Shown here in pieces: positions 29,062-29,190 of a DNA stretch of 29,190 bases (position 1 is its first letter; each line of letters opens with the position of its first letter). The position numbers and the translations under genes were made by a program. Below the pieces are notes generated by a model. The model did not search any database and had not been told where the DNA came from. It worked only from the letters and a program-made list of their open reading frames with translations. This stretch comes from a virus, in the IMG/VR virus record IMGVR_UViG_3300005613_000316, positions 1 through 29,190 of that record. One strand, 5' to 3'.

Positions 29062-29190
29062 TGCTGGATTCTTACAAGCAACAACGCTACGAACGCTTAG
29101 CTGAAACACTCGATGAATATATCGGGTGCTCTGGTGACGAATGCGGAATGGATTTCTTTATAAGAGACGTAAAGAAAGCACTCTTAGATA
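29058..29190 (+). CDS. Partial hypothetical protein, cut by window end
   Basis: ATG at 29058 (or 29061) overlaps the preceding stop (ATGATG...). The visible 44 residues start MMLDSYKQQRYERLAETLDE and include GCSGDECGMDFFIRDVKKAL. The frame stays open to the last base, so the gene continues beyond the window. Two Cys with acidic residues between (C-S-G-D-E-C) may hold metal; no family can be named from the fragment. Confidence 0.7.
   Translation, partial: MMLDSYKQQRYERLAETLDEYIGCSGDECGMDFFIRDVKKALLD

Noticed and set aside
1-29190. CRISPR array, rRNA, insertion sequence
   Set aside because: No evenly spaced direct repeats, rRNA segments or transposase with terminal repeats were found on reading.

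Overview
The window reads as a piece of a temperate-type, tailed double-stranded DNA phage genome. It has a large terminase, portal, scaffold-like protein, major capsid protein, many virion proteins, a lysozyme, a holin candidate and the 3' end of a tyrosine integrase. A cyanobacterial host, probably marine Synechococcus-like, is suggested by a small protein resembling NblA, the adaptor that triggers phycobilisome breakdown. Several small proteins also resemble ones I remember from marine cyanophages. The host call is an inference. I saw no tRNA, rRNA, CRISPR array or insertion sequence.

Layout. (1) 1-396: integrase 3' end, on +. (2) 386-1905: a short virion-type block on -. (3) 2185-5291: a compact + cassette with overlapping genes: a tiny ORF, an HNH-like/HTH protein, a winged-helix protein, a coiled-coil-like protein, an excisionase-like HTH protein, two small proteins and a Dam-like protein with an altered catalytic motif. 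A repeat-rich, hairpin-forming gap lies at 3571-3701. (4) 5221-26753: the long late block on -, holding glycine-rich and tail/fibre proteins, lysozyme, the NblA-like gene, connector-type proteins, an HhH protein, capsid proteins, scaffold, portal, two glycosyltransferases, a DUF3310 protein and the terminase. Four + strand islands interrupt it: HTH+Dps at 7908-8724, an HNH homing endonuclease at 11537-12220, an unknown gene at 15446-15904 and a holin-like gene at 19290-19610. Two strong intrinsic terminators on the - strand (about 16270 and 19800) bound the capsid and portal/scaffold modules. (5) 26798-29190: + genes divergent from the terminase, a GT4-type glycosyltransferase, a GH130-like beta-propeller protein and a truncated ORF.

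How it fits together. The - block builds and packages the virion; the lysozyme and holin candidate would serve entry or lysis. Three glycosyltransferases and a GH130-like protein around the terminase suggest modification of a glycan. The NblA-like gene has its own promoter-like sequence and is translationally coupled to the lysozyme; the Dps-like ferritin follows an HTH gene. Both could act on host physiology: pigment turnover, and iron, oxidant or DNA protection. The integrase and excisionase-like HTH proteins indicate possible lysogeny or integration, but I could not identify attP.

Most notable: the NblA-like gene and its palindrome-overlapped promoter; a Dps with one ferroxidase ligand replaced by lysine; a 494-bp out-of-frame overlap between portal and scaffold; a gene junction apparently made from a one-base-shorter copy of a coding repeat; and a SWIM-like CxC/CxH arrangement in a virion protein.
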